From Sycon ciliatum (Eukaryota > Porifera > Calcarea > Leucosolenida > Sycettidae): a DNA stretch of 64,000 nt. A program made the translations under genes and the position numbers. The stretch is taken from NCBI RefSeq assembly GCF_964019385.1, contig NC_088645.1, positions 15,232,864 through 15,296,863 on the forward strand, written 5' to 3'. The notes beneath the pieces were generated by a model, which saw only the letters and a program-made list of their open reading frames with translations, did no database searches and had not been told where the DNA came from. The first letter of the stretch is position 1; every line of letters begins with the position of its first letter. Positions 12,901 through 25,684 of this stretch are shown here, piece after piece.

Positions 12901-15900
12901 TTCTGGGTCACTGAATGTGGATGCCAGCGCCCTACAAGCAAACCAAAAATCAAATCAATGCGACCACTGACATTACAGCTGGGTCATTTTATAGAGAGGT
13001 ACATTGAAATTCAAAGGTCAGCACAAATGGTCAAAATCCGACATTTTCTCACCTTCCCGCCCGTTCACAGCTCAGAAAATGACAATGACCAGCCTCATCT
13101 TGTTGTGCAGCTGGACATAGACAAGTGCACCAAGAAAAAGAGCCACATTTCTCTAAAGAACTTGCCCAGGGCTGCTGAAAGCTGAAAAATAACCAATCTC
13201 AAAGTTTGGGGCTTTTTACCCGTGAATCTTCACTTTGCGACTAAACTATTCACAGCAGTGCCACATTTTCTGGGTCACTGAATGTGGGTGCCAGCGCCCT
13301 ACAAGCAAACCAAAAATCAAATCAATGCGACCACTGACATTACAGCTGGGTCATGTTATAGAGAGGTACTTTGAAATTCAAAGGTCAGCACAAATGGTCA
13401 AAATCCGACATTTTCTCACCTTCCTGCCCGTTCACGGCTAAGAAAATGACAATGACCAGCCTCATCTCGTTGTGCAGCTGGACATAGACAAGTGCACCAA
13501 GAAAAAGAGCCACATTTCTCTAAAGAACTTGCCCAGGGCTGCTGAAAGCTTAAAAATAACCAATCTCACAGTTTGGGGCTTTTTACCCGTGAATCTTCAC
13601 TTTGCGACTAAACTATTCACAGCAGTGCCACATTTTCTGGGTCACTGAATGTGGATGCCAGCGCCCTACAAGCAAACCAAAAATCAAATCAATGCGACCA
13701 CTGACATTACAGCTGGGTCATTTTATAGAGAGGTACATTGAAATTCAAAGGTCAGCACAAATGGTCAAAATCCGACATTTTCTCACCTTCCCGCCCGTTC
13801 ACAGCTCAGAAAATGACAATGACCAGCCTCATCTTGTTGTGCAGCTGGACATAGACAAGTGCACCAAGAAAAAGAGCCACATTTCTCTAAAGAACTTGCC
13901 CAGGGCTGCTGAAAGCTGAAAAATAACCAATCTCAAAGTTTGGGGCTTTTTACCCGTGAATCTTCACTTTGCGACTAAACTATTCACAGCAGTGCCACAT
14001 TTTCTGGGTCACTGAATGTGGGTGCCAGCGCCCTACAAGCAAACCAAAAATCAAATCAATGCGACCACTGACATTACAGCTGGGTCATGTTATAGAGAGG
14101 TACTTTGAAATTCAAAGGTCAGCACAAATGGTCAAAATCCGACATTTTCTCACCTTCCTGCCCGTTCACAGCTAAGAAAATGACAATGACCAGCCTCATC
14201 TCGTTGTGCAGCTGGACATAGACAAGTGCACCAAGAAAAAGAGCCACATTTCTCTAAAGAACTTGCCCAGGGCTGCTGAAAGCTGAAAATAACCAATCTC
14301 ACAGTTTGGGGCTTTTTACCCGTGAATCTTCACTTTGCGACTAAACTATTCACAGCAGTGCCAAATTTTTTGGGTCACTGAATGTGGGTGCCAGCGCCCT
14401 ACAAGCAAACCAAAAATCAAATCAATGCGACCACTGACATTACAGCTGGGTCATGTTATAGAGAGGTACATTGAAATTCAAAGGTCAGCACAAATGGTCA
14501 AAATCCGACATTTTCTCACCTTCCTGCCCGTTCACAGCTCAGAAAATGACAATGACCAGCCTCATCTTGTTGTGCAGCAGGACATAGACAAGTGCACCAA
14601 GAAAAAGAGCTACATTTCTCTAAAGAACTTGCCCAGGGCTGCTGAAAGCTGAAAAATAACCAATCTCACAGTTTGGGGCTTTTTACCCGTGAATCTTCAC
14701 TTTGCGACTAAACTATTCACAGCAGTGCCAAATTTTTTGGGTCACAGAATGTGGGTGCCAGCGCCCTACAAGCAAACCAAAAATCAAATCAATGCGACAA
14801 CTGACATTACAGCTGGGTCATGTTATAGAGAGGTACATTGAAATTCAAAGGTCAGCACAAATGGTCAAAATCCGACATTTTCTCACATTCCTGCCCGTTC
14901 ACAGCTCAGAAAATGACAATGACCAGCCTCATCTCGTTGTGCAGCTGGACATAGACATGTGCACCAAGAAAAAGAGCAACATTTCTCTAAAGAACTTGCC
15001 CAGGGCTGATGAAAGCTGAAAAATAACCAATCTCTCAGTTTGGGGCTTTTTACCCGTGAATCTTCACTTTGCGACTAAACTATTCACAGCAGTGCCAAAT
15101 TTTCTGGGTCACTGAATGTGGGTGCCAGCGCCCTACAAGCAAACCAAAAATCAAATCAATGCGACCACTGACATTACAGCTGGGTCATGTTATAGAGAGG
15201 TACATTGAAATTCAAAGGTCAGCACAAATGGTCAAAATCCGACATTTTCTCACCTTCCTGCCCGTTCACAGCTCAGAAAATGACAATGACCAGCCTCATC
15301 TTGTTGTGCAGCAGGACATAGACAAGTGCACCAAGAAAAAGAGCTACATTTCTCTAAAGAACTTGCCCAGGGCTGCTGAAAGCTGAAAAATAACCAATCT
15401 CACAGTTTGGGGCTTTTTACCCGTGAATCTTCACTTTGCGACTAAACTATTCACAGCAGTGCCAAATTTTTTGGGTCACAGAATGTGGGTGCCAGCGCCC
15501 TACAAGCAAACCAAAAATCAAATCAATGCGACAACTGACATTACAGCTGGGTCATGTTATAGAGAGGTACATTGAAATTCAAAGGTCAGCACAAATGGTC
15601 AAAATCCGACATTTTCTCACATTCCTGCCCGTTCACAGCTCAGAAAATGACAATGACCAGCCTCATCTCGTTGTGCAGCTGGACATAGACAAGTGCACCA
15701 AGAAAAAGAGCAACATTTCTCTAAAGAACTTGCCCAGGGCTGATGAAAGCTGAAAAATAACCAATCTCTCAGTTTGGGGCTTTTTACCCGTGAATCTTCA
15801 CTTTGCGACTAAACTATTCACAGCAGTGCCAAATTTTTTGGGTCACTGGATGTGGGTGCCAGCGCCCTACAAGCAAACCAAAAATCAAATCAATGCTACC

Positions 15901-18003
15901 ACTGACATTACAGCTGGGTCATGTTATAGAGAGGTACTTTGAAATTCAAAGGTCAGCACAAATGGTCAAAATCCGACATTTTCTCACATTCTTGCCCGTT
16001 CACAGCTCAGAAAATGACAATGACCAGCTTCATCTCGTTGTTCAGCTTGACATAGACAAGTGCACCAAGAAAAGGAGCCACATTTCTCTAAAGAACTTGC
16101 CCAGGGCTGCTGAAAGCTTAAAAATAACCAATCTCACAGTTTGGGGCTTTTTACCCGTGAATCTTCACTTTGCGACTAAACTATTCACAGCAGTGCCACA
16201 TTTTCTGGGTCACTGAATGTGGATGCCAGCGCCCTACAAGCAAACCAAAAATCAAATCAATGCGACCACTGACATTACAGCTGGGTCATTTTATAGAGAG
16301 GTACATTGAAATTCAAAGGTCAGCACAAATGGTCAAAATCCGACATTTTCTCACCTTCCCGCCCGTTCACAGCTCAGAAAATGACAATGACCAGCCTCAT
16401 CTTGTTGTGCAGCTGGACATAGACAAGTGCACCAAGAAAAAGAGCCACATTTCTCTAAAGAACTTGCCCAGGGCTGCTGAAAGCTGAAAAATAACCAATC
16501 TCAAAGTTTGGGGCTTTTTACCCGTGAATCTTCACTTTGCGACTAAACTATTCACAGCAGTGCCACATTTTCTGGGTCACTGAATGTGGGTGCCAGCGCC
16601 CTACAAGCAAACCAAAAATCAAATCAATGCGACCACTGACATTACAGCTGGGTCATGTTATAGAGAGGTACTTTGAAATTCAAAGGTCAGCACAAATGGT
16701 CAAAATCCGACATTTTCTCACCTTCCTGCCCGTTCACAGCTAAGAAAATGACAATGACCAGCCTCATCTCGTTGTGCAGCTGGACATAGACAAGTGCACC
16801 AAGAAAAAGAGCCACATTTCTCTAAAGAACTTGCCCAGGGCTGCTGAAAGCTGAAAATAACCAATCTCACAGTTTGGGGCTTTTTACCCGTGAATCTTCA
16901 CTTTGCGACTAAACTATTCACAGCAGTGCCAAATTTTTTGGGTCACTGAATGTGGGTGCCAGCGCCCTACAAGCAAACCAAAAATCAAATCAATGCGACC
17001 ACTGACATTACAGCTGGGTCATGTTATAGAGAGGTACATTGAAATTCAAAGGTCAGCACAAATGGTCAAAATCCGACATTTTCTCACCTTCCTGCCCGTT
17101 CACAGCTCAGAAAATGACAATGACCAGCCTCATCTTGTTGTGCAGCAGGACATAGACAAGTGCACCAAGAAAAAGAGCTACATTTCTCTAAAGAACTTGC
17201 CCAGGGCTGCTGAAAGCTGAAAAATAACCAATCTCACAGTTTGGGGCTTTTTACCCGTGAATCTTCACTTTGCGACTAAACTATTCACAGCAGTGCCAAA
17301 TTTTTTGGGTCACAGAATGAGGGTGCCAGCGCCCTACAAGCAAACCAAAAATCAAATCAATGCGACAACTGACATTACAGCTGGGTCATGTTATAGAGAG
17401 GTACATTGAAATTCAAAGGTCAGCACAAATGGTCAAAATCCGACATTTTCTCACATTCCTGCCCGTTCACAGCTCAGAAAATGACAATGACCAGCCTCAT
17501 CTCGTTGTGCAGCTGGACATAGACATGTGCACCAAGAAAAAGAGCAACATTTCTCTAAAGAACTTGCCCAGGGCTGATGAAAGCTGAAAAATAACCAATC
17601 TCTCAGTTTGGGGCTTTTTACCCGTGAATCTTCACTTTGCGACTAAACTATTCACAGCAGTGCCAAATTTTTTGGGTCACTGGATGTGGGTGCCAGCGCC
17701 CTACAAGCAAACCAAAAATCAAATCAATGCTACCACTGACATTACAGCTGGGTCATGTTATAGAGAGGTACATTGAAATTCAAAGGTCAGCACAAATGGT
17801 CAAAATCCGACATTTTCTCACATTCCTGCCCGTTCACAGCTCAGAAAATGACAATGACCAGCTTCATCTCGTTGTTCAGCTTGACATAGACAAGTGCACC
17901 AAGAAAAGGAGCCACATTTCTCTAAAGAACTTGCCCAGGGCTGCTGAAAGCTGAAAAATAACCAATCTCACAGTTGGGGGCTTTTTACCCGTGAATCTTC
18001 ACT
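9935..18003 (+). repeat. Amplified multi-monomer higher-order repeat (block B)
   Basis: A characteristic monomer with CACTGGATGTGGG, GCTTCATCTCG and AAGAAAAGGAG begins at 9,935, 12,501, 15,803 and 17,637, giving spacings of 7, 9 and 5 monomers. Two other markers, CATTTTATAGAG with CTTCCCGCCC (10,302, 11,034, 12,868, 13,602, 16,170) and GGTACTTTG with an early stop AGCTAAG (10,669, 13,235, 13,969, 16,537), follow it in order. The basic period is 2,566-2,568 bp, with internal 2-monomer (734 bp) duplications. The paralogous interval near 47,026-48,492 has one unit only, so this stretch expanded locally. Confidence 0.88.
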
Positions 18004-18370
18004 TTGCGACTAAACTATTCACAGCAGTGCCAAATTTTTTGGGTCACAGAATGTGGGTGCCAGCGCCCTACAAGCAAACCAAAAATCAAATCAATGCGAC
18101 AACTGACAGTACAGCTGGGTCATGTTATAGAGAGGTACATTGAAATTCAAAGGTCAGCACAAATGGTCAAAATCCGACATTTTCTCACATTCCTGCCCGT
18201 TCACAGCTCAGAAAATGACAATGACCAGCCTCATCTCGTTGTGCAGCTGGACATAGACAAGTGCACCAAGAGAAAGAGCCACATTTCTCTAAAGAACTTG
18301 CCCAGGGCTGCTGAAAGCTGAAAAATAACCAATCTCACAGTTTGGGGCTTTTTACCCGTGAATCTTCACT

Positions 18371-21300
18371 TTGCGACTAAACTATTCACAGCAGTGCCAC
18401 ATTTTCTGGGTCACTGAATGTGGGTGCCAGCGCCCTACAAGCAAACCAAAAATCAAATCAATGCTAACACTGACATTACAGCTGGGTCATGTTATAGACA
18501 GGTACATTGAAATTCAAAGGTCAGCACAAATGGTCAAAATCCGACATTTTCTCACATTCCTGCCCGTTCACAGCTCAGAAAATGACAATGACCAGCCTCA
18601 TCTCGTTGTTCAGCTTGACATAGACAAGTGCACCAAGAAAAAGAGCCACATTTCTCTAAAGAACTTGCCCAGGGCTGCTGAAAGCTGAAAAATAACCAAT
18701 CTCACAGTTTGGGGCTTTTTACCCGTGAATCTTCACTTTGCGACTAAACTATTCACAGCTGTGCCACATTTTCTGGGTAACTGAATGTGGATGCCAGCGC
18801 CCTACAAGCAAACCAAAAATCAAATCAATGTGACCACTGACATTACAGCTGGGTCATGTTATAGAGAGGTACATTGAAATTCAATGGTCAGCACAAATGG
18901 TCAAAATCCGACATTTTCTCACCTTCCTGCCCGTTCACAGCTCAGAAAATGACAATGACCAGCCTCATCTCGTTGTGCAGCTGCACATAGACAAGTGCAC
19001 CAAGAAAAACAGCCACATGTCTCTAAAGAACTTGCCCAGGGCTGCTGAAAGCTGAAAAATAACCAATCTCACAGTTTGGGGCTTTTTACCCGTGAATCTT
19101 CACTTTGCGACTAAACTATTCACAGCAGTGCCACATTTTCTGGGTCACTGAATGTGGGTGCCAGCGCCCTACAAGCAAACCAAAAATCAAATCAACGCGA
19201 CCACTGACATTACGGCTGGGTCATGTTATAGAGAGGTACATTGAAATTCAAAGGTCAGCACAAATGGTCAAAATCCGACATTTTCTCACCTTCCTGCCCA
19301 TTCACAGCTCAGAAAATGACAATGACCAGCCTCATCTCGTTGTGCAGCTGGCCATAGACAAGTGCACCAAGAAAAAGAGCCACATTTCTATAAAGAACTT
19401 GCCCAGGGCTGCTGAAAGCTGAAAAATGACCAATCTCACAGTTTGGGGCTTTTTACCCGTGAATCTTCACTTTGCGACTAAACTATTCACAGCAGTGCCA
19501 CATTTTCTGGGTCACTGAATGTGGATTCCAGCGCCCTACAAGCAAACCAAAAATCAAATCAATGCGACCACTGACATTACAGCTGGGTCATGTTATAGAG
19601 AGGTACATTGAAATTCAAAGGTCAGCACAAATGGTCAAAATCCGACATTTTCTCACCTTCCTGCCCGTTCACAGCTCAGAAAATGACAATGACCGGCCTC
19701 ATCTCGTTCTGCAGCTGGACATAGACAAGTGCACCAAGAAAAAGAGCCACATTTCTCTAAAGAACTTGCCCAGGGCTGCTGAAAGCTGAAAAATAACCAA
19801 TCTCACAGTTTGGGGCTTTTTACCCGTGAATCTTCACTTTGCGACTAAACTATTCACAGCAGTGCCACATTTTCTGGGTCACTGAATGTGGGTGCCAGCG
19901 CCCTACAAGCAAACCAAAAATCAAATCAATGCGACCACTGACATTACAGCTGGCTCATTTTATAGAGAGGTACATTGAAATTCAAAGGTCAGCACAAATG
20001 GTCAAAATCCGACATTTTCTCACCTTCCCGCCCGTTCACAGCTCAGAAAATGACAATGACCAGCCTCATTTTGTTGTGCAGCTGGACATAGACAAGTGCA
20101 CCAAGAAAAAGAGCCACATTTCTCTAAAGAACTTGCCCAGGGCTGCTGAAAGCTGAAAAATAACCAATCTCACAGTTTGGGGCTTTTTACCCGTGAATCT
20201 TCACTTTGCGACTAAACTATTCACAGCAGTGCCAAATTTTTTGGGTCACTGAATGTGGGTGCCAGCGCCCTACAAGCAAACCAAAAATCAGATCAATGCT
20301 ACCACTGACATTACAGCTGGGTCATGTTATAGAGAGGTACATTGAAATTCAATGGTCAGCACAAATGGTCAAAATCCGACATTTTCTCACATTCCTGCCC
20401 GTTCACAGCTCAGAAAATGACAATGACCAGCCTCATCTCGTTGTGAAGCTTGACATAGACAAGTGCACCAAGAAAAAGAGCCACATTTCTCGAAAGAACT
20501 TGCCCAGGGCTGCTGAAAGCTGAAAAATAACCAATCTCACGGTTTGGGGCTTTTTACCCGTGAATCTTCACTTTGCGACTAAACTATTCACAGCAGTGCC
20601 ACATTTTCTGGGTAACTGAATGTGGATGCCAGCGCCCTACAACCAAACCAAAAATCAAATCAATGCGACCACTGACATTACAGCTGGGTCATGTTAGAGA
20701 GAGGTACATTGAAATTCAAAGGTCAGCACAAATGGTCAAAATCCGACATTTTCTCACCTTCCTGCCCGTTCACAGCTCAGAAAATGACAATAACCAGCCT
20801 CATCTTGTTGTGCAGCTGGACATAGACAAGTGCACCAAGAAAAAGAGCCACATTTCTCTAAAGAACTTGCCCACGGCTGCTGAAAGCTGAAAAATAACCA
20901 ATCTCAAAGTTTGGGGCTTTTTACCCGTGAATCTTCACTTTGCGACTAAACTATTCACAGCAGTGCCACATTTTCTGGGTCACTGAATGTGGGTGCCAGC
21001 GCCCTACAAGCAAACCAAAAATCAAATCAATGCGACCACTGACATTACAGCTGGGTCATGTTATAGAGAGGTACATTGAAATTCAAAGGTCAGCACAAAT
21101 GGTCAAAATCCGACATTTTCTCACCTTCCTGCCCGTTCACAGCTAAGAAAATGACAATGAGCAGCCTCATCTCGTTGTGCAGCTGGACATAGAAAAGTGC
21201 ACCAAGAAAAAGAGCCACATTTCTCTAAAGAACTTGCCCAGGGCTGCTGAAAGCTGAAAATAACCAATCTCACAGTTTGGGGCTTTTTACCCGTGAATCT

Positions 21301-23140
21301 TCACTTTGCGACTAAACTATTCACAGCAGTGCCAATTTTTTTGGGTCACTGAATGTGGGTGCCAGCGCCCTACAAGCAAACCAAAAATCAAATCAATGCG
21401 ACCACTGACATTACAGCTGGGTCATGTTATAGAGAGGTACATTGAAATTCAAAGGTCAGCACAAATGGTCAAAATCCGACATTTTCTCACCTTCCTGCCC
21501 GTTCACAGCTCAGAAAATGACAATGACCAGCCTCATCTTGTTGTGCAGCAGGACATAGACAAGTGCACCAAGAAAAAGAGCAACATTTCTCTAAAGAACT
21601 TGCCCAGGGCTGCTGAAAGCTGAAAAATAACCAATCTCACAGTTTGGGGCTTTTTACCCGTGAATCTTCACTTTGCGACTAAACTATTCACAGCAGTGCC
21701 AAATTTTTTGGGTCACTAAATGTGGGTGCCAGCGCCCTACAAGCAAACCAAAAATCAAATCAATGCTACCACCGACATTACAGCTGGGTAATGTTATAGA
21801 GAGGTACATTGAAATTCAAAGGTCAGCACAAATGGTCAAAATCCGACATTTTCTCACATTCCCGCCCGTTCACAGCTCAGAAAATGACAATGACCAGCCT
21901 CATCTCGTTGTGCAGCTGGACATAGACAAGTGCACCAAGAAAAAGAGCCACATTTCTCTAAAGAACTTGCCCAGGGCTGCTGAAAGCTGAAAAATAACCA
22001 ATCTCACAGTTTGGGGCTTTTTACCCGTGAATCTTCACTTTGCGACTAAACTATTCACAGCTGTGCCACATTTTCTGGGTAACTGAATGTGGATGCCAGC
22101 GCCCTACAAGCAAACCAAAAATCAAATCAATGCGACCACTGACATTACAGCTGGGTCATGTTATAGAGAGGTACATTGAAATTCAATGGTCAGCACAAAT
22201 GGTCAAAATCCGACATTTTCTCACCTTCCTGCCCGTTCACAGCTCAGAAAATGACAATGACCAGCCTTATCTCATTGTGCAGCTGGACATAGACAAGTGC
22301 ACCAAGAAAAACAGCCACATGTCTCTAAAGAACTTGCCCAGGGCTGCTGAAAGCTGAAAAATAACCAATCTCACAGTTTGGGGCTTTTTACCCGTGAATC
22401 TTCACTTTGCGACTAAACTATTCACAGCAGTACCACATTTTCTGGGTCACTGAATGTGGGTTCCAGCGCCCTACAAGCAAACCAAAAATCAAATCAACGC
22501 GACCACTGACATTACAGCTGGGTCATGTTATAGAGAGGTACATTGAAATTCAAAGGTCAGCACAAATGGTCAAAATCCGACATTTTCTCACCTTCTTGCC
22601 CGTTCACAGCTCAGAAAATGACAATGACCAGCCTCATCTCGTTGTGCAGCTGGCCATAGACAAGTGCACCAAGAAAAAGAGCCACATTTCTCTAAAGAAC
22701 TTGCCCAGGGCTGCTGAAAGCTGAAAAATGACCAATCTCACAGTTTGGGGCTTTTTACCCGTGAATCTTCACTTTGCGACTAAACTATTCACAGCAGTGC
22801 CACATTTTCTGGGTCACTGAATGTGGATGCCAGCGCCCTACAAGCAAACCAAAAATCAAATCAATGCGACCACTGACATTACAGCTGGGTCATGTTATAG
22901 ACAGGTACATTGAAATTCAAAGGTCAGCACAAATGGTCAAAATCCGACATTTTCTCACCTTCCTGCCCATTCACAGCTCAGAAAATGACAATGACCAGCC
23001 TCATCTCGTTGTGCAGCTGGACATAGACAAGTGCACCAAGAAAAAGAGCCACATTTCTCTAAAGAACTTGCCCAGGGCTGCTGAAAGCTGAAAAATAACC
23101 AATCTCACAGTTTGGGGCTTTTTACCCGTGAATCTTCACT
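18371..23140 (+). repeat. Higher-order block C, copy 1
   Basis: A run of distinctive monomers: GCTAACACTG with ATAGACAGG (18,371); CAGCTGTGCC, AATGTGACC and CTGCACATAG (18,738); CAACGCGACC with GGCCATAGAC (19,105); GGCTCATTTTATAG (19,839); CAGATCAATGC with TTTCTCGAAAG (20,206); CTACAACCAAACC with ATGTTAGAGAG (20,573); GAGCAGCCTC with AGAAAAGTGC (20,940); GGGTAATGTTATAG (21,673); AAACAGCCACATGTC (22,040); and CCCATTCACAG (22,774). The same order recurs at 48,860-54,363, which shows block duplication rather than chance sharing. Confidence 0.9.
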
Positions 23141-25501
23141 TTGCGACTAAACTATTCACAGCAGTGCCACATTTTCTGGGTCACTGAATGTGGGTGCCAG
23201 CGCCCTACAAGCAAACCAAAAATCAAATCAATGCGACCACTGACATTACAGCTGGGTCATGTTATAGAGAGGTACATTGAAATTCAAAGGTCAGCACAAA
23301 TGGTCAAAATCCGACATTTTCTCACCTTCCTGCCCGTTCACAGCTCAGAGAATGACAATGACCAGCTTCATCTTGTTGTGCAGCTGGACATAGACAAGTG
23401 CACCAGGAAAAAGTGCAACATTTCTCTAAAGAACTTGCCCAGGGCTGCTGAAAGCTGAAAAATAACCAATCTCACAGTTTGGGGCTTTTTACCCGTGAAT
23501 CTTCACTTTGCGACTAAACTATTCACAGCAATGCCACATTTTCTGGGTCACTGAATGTGGGTGCCAGCGCCCTACAAGCAAACCAAAAATCAAATCAATG
23601 CGACCACTGACATTACAGCTGGGTCATGTTATAGAGAGGTACATTGAAATTCAAAGGTCAGCACAAATGGTCAAAATCCGACATTTTCTCACCTTCCTGC
23701 CCGTTCACAGCTCAGAAAATGACAATGACCAGCCTCATCTCGTTGTGCAGCTGGACATAGACAAGTGCACCAAGAAAAAGAGCCACATTTCTCTAAAGAA
23801 CTTGCCCAGGGCTGCTGAAAGCTGAAAATAACCAATCTCACAGTTTGGGGCTTTTTACCCGTGAATCTTCACTTTGCGACTAAACTATTCACAGCAGTGC
23901 CAAATTTTTTGGGTCACTGAATGTGGGTGCCAGCGCCCTACAAGCAAACCAAAAATCAAATCAACGCGACCACTGACATTACAGCTGGGTCATGTTATAG
24001 AGAGGTAAATTGAAATTCAAAGGTCAGCACAAATGGTCAAAATCCGACAATTTCTCACCTTCCTGCCCGTTCACAGCTCAGAAAATGACAATGACCAGGC
24101 TCATCTTGTTGTGCAGCTGGACATAGACAAGTGCACCAAGAAAAAGAGCCACATTTCTCTAAAGAACTTGCCCAGGGCTGCTGAAAGCTGAAAAATAACC
24201 AATCTCACAGTTTGGGGCTTTTTACCCGTGAATCTTCACTTTGCGACTAAACTATTCACAGCAGTGCCAAATTTTTTGGGTCACTGAATGTGGGTGCCAG
24301 CGCCCTACAAGCAAACCAAAAATCAAATCAATGTGACCACTGACATTACAGCTGGGTCATGTTATAGAGAGGTACATTGAAATTCAAAGGTCAGCACAAA
24401 TGGTCAAAATCCGACATTTTCTCACCTTCCTGCCCGTTCACAGCTCAGAAAATGACAATGACCAGCCTCATCTCCTTGTTCAGCTTGACATAGACAAGTG
24501 CACCAAGAAAAGGAGCCACATTTCTCTAAAGAACTTGCCCAGGGCTGCTGAAAGCTTAAAAATAACCAATCTCACAGTTTGGGGCTTTTTACCCGTGAAT
24601 CTTCACTTTGCGACTAAACTATTCACAGCAGTGCCACATTTTCTGGGTCACTGAATGTGGATGCCAGCGCCCTACAAGCAAATCAAAAATCAAATCAATG
24701 CGACCACTGACATTACAGCTGGGTCATGTTATAGAGAGGTACATTGTAATTCAAAGGTCAGCACAAATGGTCAAAATCCGACATTTTCTCACCTTCCTGC
24801 CCGTTCACAGCTCAGAAAATGACAATGACCAGCCTCATCTTGTTGTGCAGCTGGACATAGACAAGTGCACCAAGAAAAAGAGCCACATTTCTCTAAAGAA
24901 CTTGCCCAGGGCTGCTGAAAGCTGAAAAATAACCAATCTCACAGTTTGGGGCTTTTTACCCGTGAATCTTCACTTTGCGACTAAACTATTCACAGCAGTG
25001 CCAAATTTTTGGGTCACTGAATGTGGGTGCCAGCGCCCTACAAGCAAACCAAAAATCAGATCAATGCTACCACTGACATTACAGCTGGGTCATGTTATAG
25101 AGAGGTACATTGAAATTCAAAAGTCAGCACAAATGGTCAAAATCCGACATTTTCTCACATTCCTGCCCGTTCACAGCTCAGAAAATGACAATGACCAGCC
25201 TCATCTCGTTGTTCAGCTTGACATAGACAAGTGCACCAAGAAAAAGAGCCACATTTCTCGAAAGAACCTGCCCAGGGCTGCTGAAAGCTGAAAAATAACC
25301 AATCTCACAGTTTGGGGCTTTTTACCCGTGAATCTTCACTTTGCGACTAAACTATTCACAGCAGTGCCACATTTTCTGTGTAACTGAATGTGGGTGCCAG
25401 CGCCCTACAAGCAAACCAAAAATCAAATCAATGCGACCACTGACATTACAGCTGGGTCATGTTATAGAGAGGTACATTGATATTCAAAGGTCAGCACAAA
25501 T

Positions 25502-25522
25502 TTATTTATTTATTTATTTATT
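25502..25522 (-). repeat. LINE 3' tail, (TAAA)n
   Basis: The plus strand reads TTATTTATTTATTTATTTATT directly after the satellite; on the element's own strand this is a (TAAA)n tail. It marks the 3' end of the element and the first-synthesised end at integration. Confidence 0.88.
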
Positions 25523-25684
25523 CAACATCTTATGGCTTCCGATGGCAGCCAAAACGGGAAGATGTGGGTGATAGCCAACCATGGTAAAAGAAGGAGAAGA
25601 TTATATCCATGAAAAGGAAACAGCCGAAAAGCTATATTGATTAGTTTTTACTTGCAAGTATTATTATTATGGTGCACTCAGTCA
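25523..25684 (-). other. LINE 3' untranslated region
   Basis: About 160 bp between the ORF stop and the simple-repeat tail. It contains a short run TTATTATTATGG on the plus strand (about 25,661-25,672) but no open frame or further repeat. I see no hairpin strong enough to call a template-recognition stem-loop. Confidence 0.7.

Larger units (their letters stand above)
1..25501 (+). repeat. 367-bp satellite array, segment I
   Basis: About 69 head-to-tail monomers, usually 366-367 bp apart, recognised by the recurrent landmarks CTTTGCGACTAAACTATTCA, ATAGAGAGGTACATTGAAAT and TTTGGGGCTTTTTACCCGTG. Monomers differ from each other by a few percent, mostly single substitutions shared by subsets of units. 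Length variants include 372 bp (739-1110, extra AAATC), 397 bp (2,946 and 6,989) and 347 bp (4,077 and 8,120). All units point the same way. The left edge of the window cuts the array, which therefore continues upstream. The segment ends inside a monomer where the LINE has inserted. No other sequence class is interspersed. I do not recognise the satellite family. Confidence 0.97.

Noticed and set aside
1-25501. CRISPR array
   Set aside because: The 367-bp unit repeats throughout with no spacers, and the context is eukaryotic.
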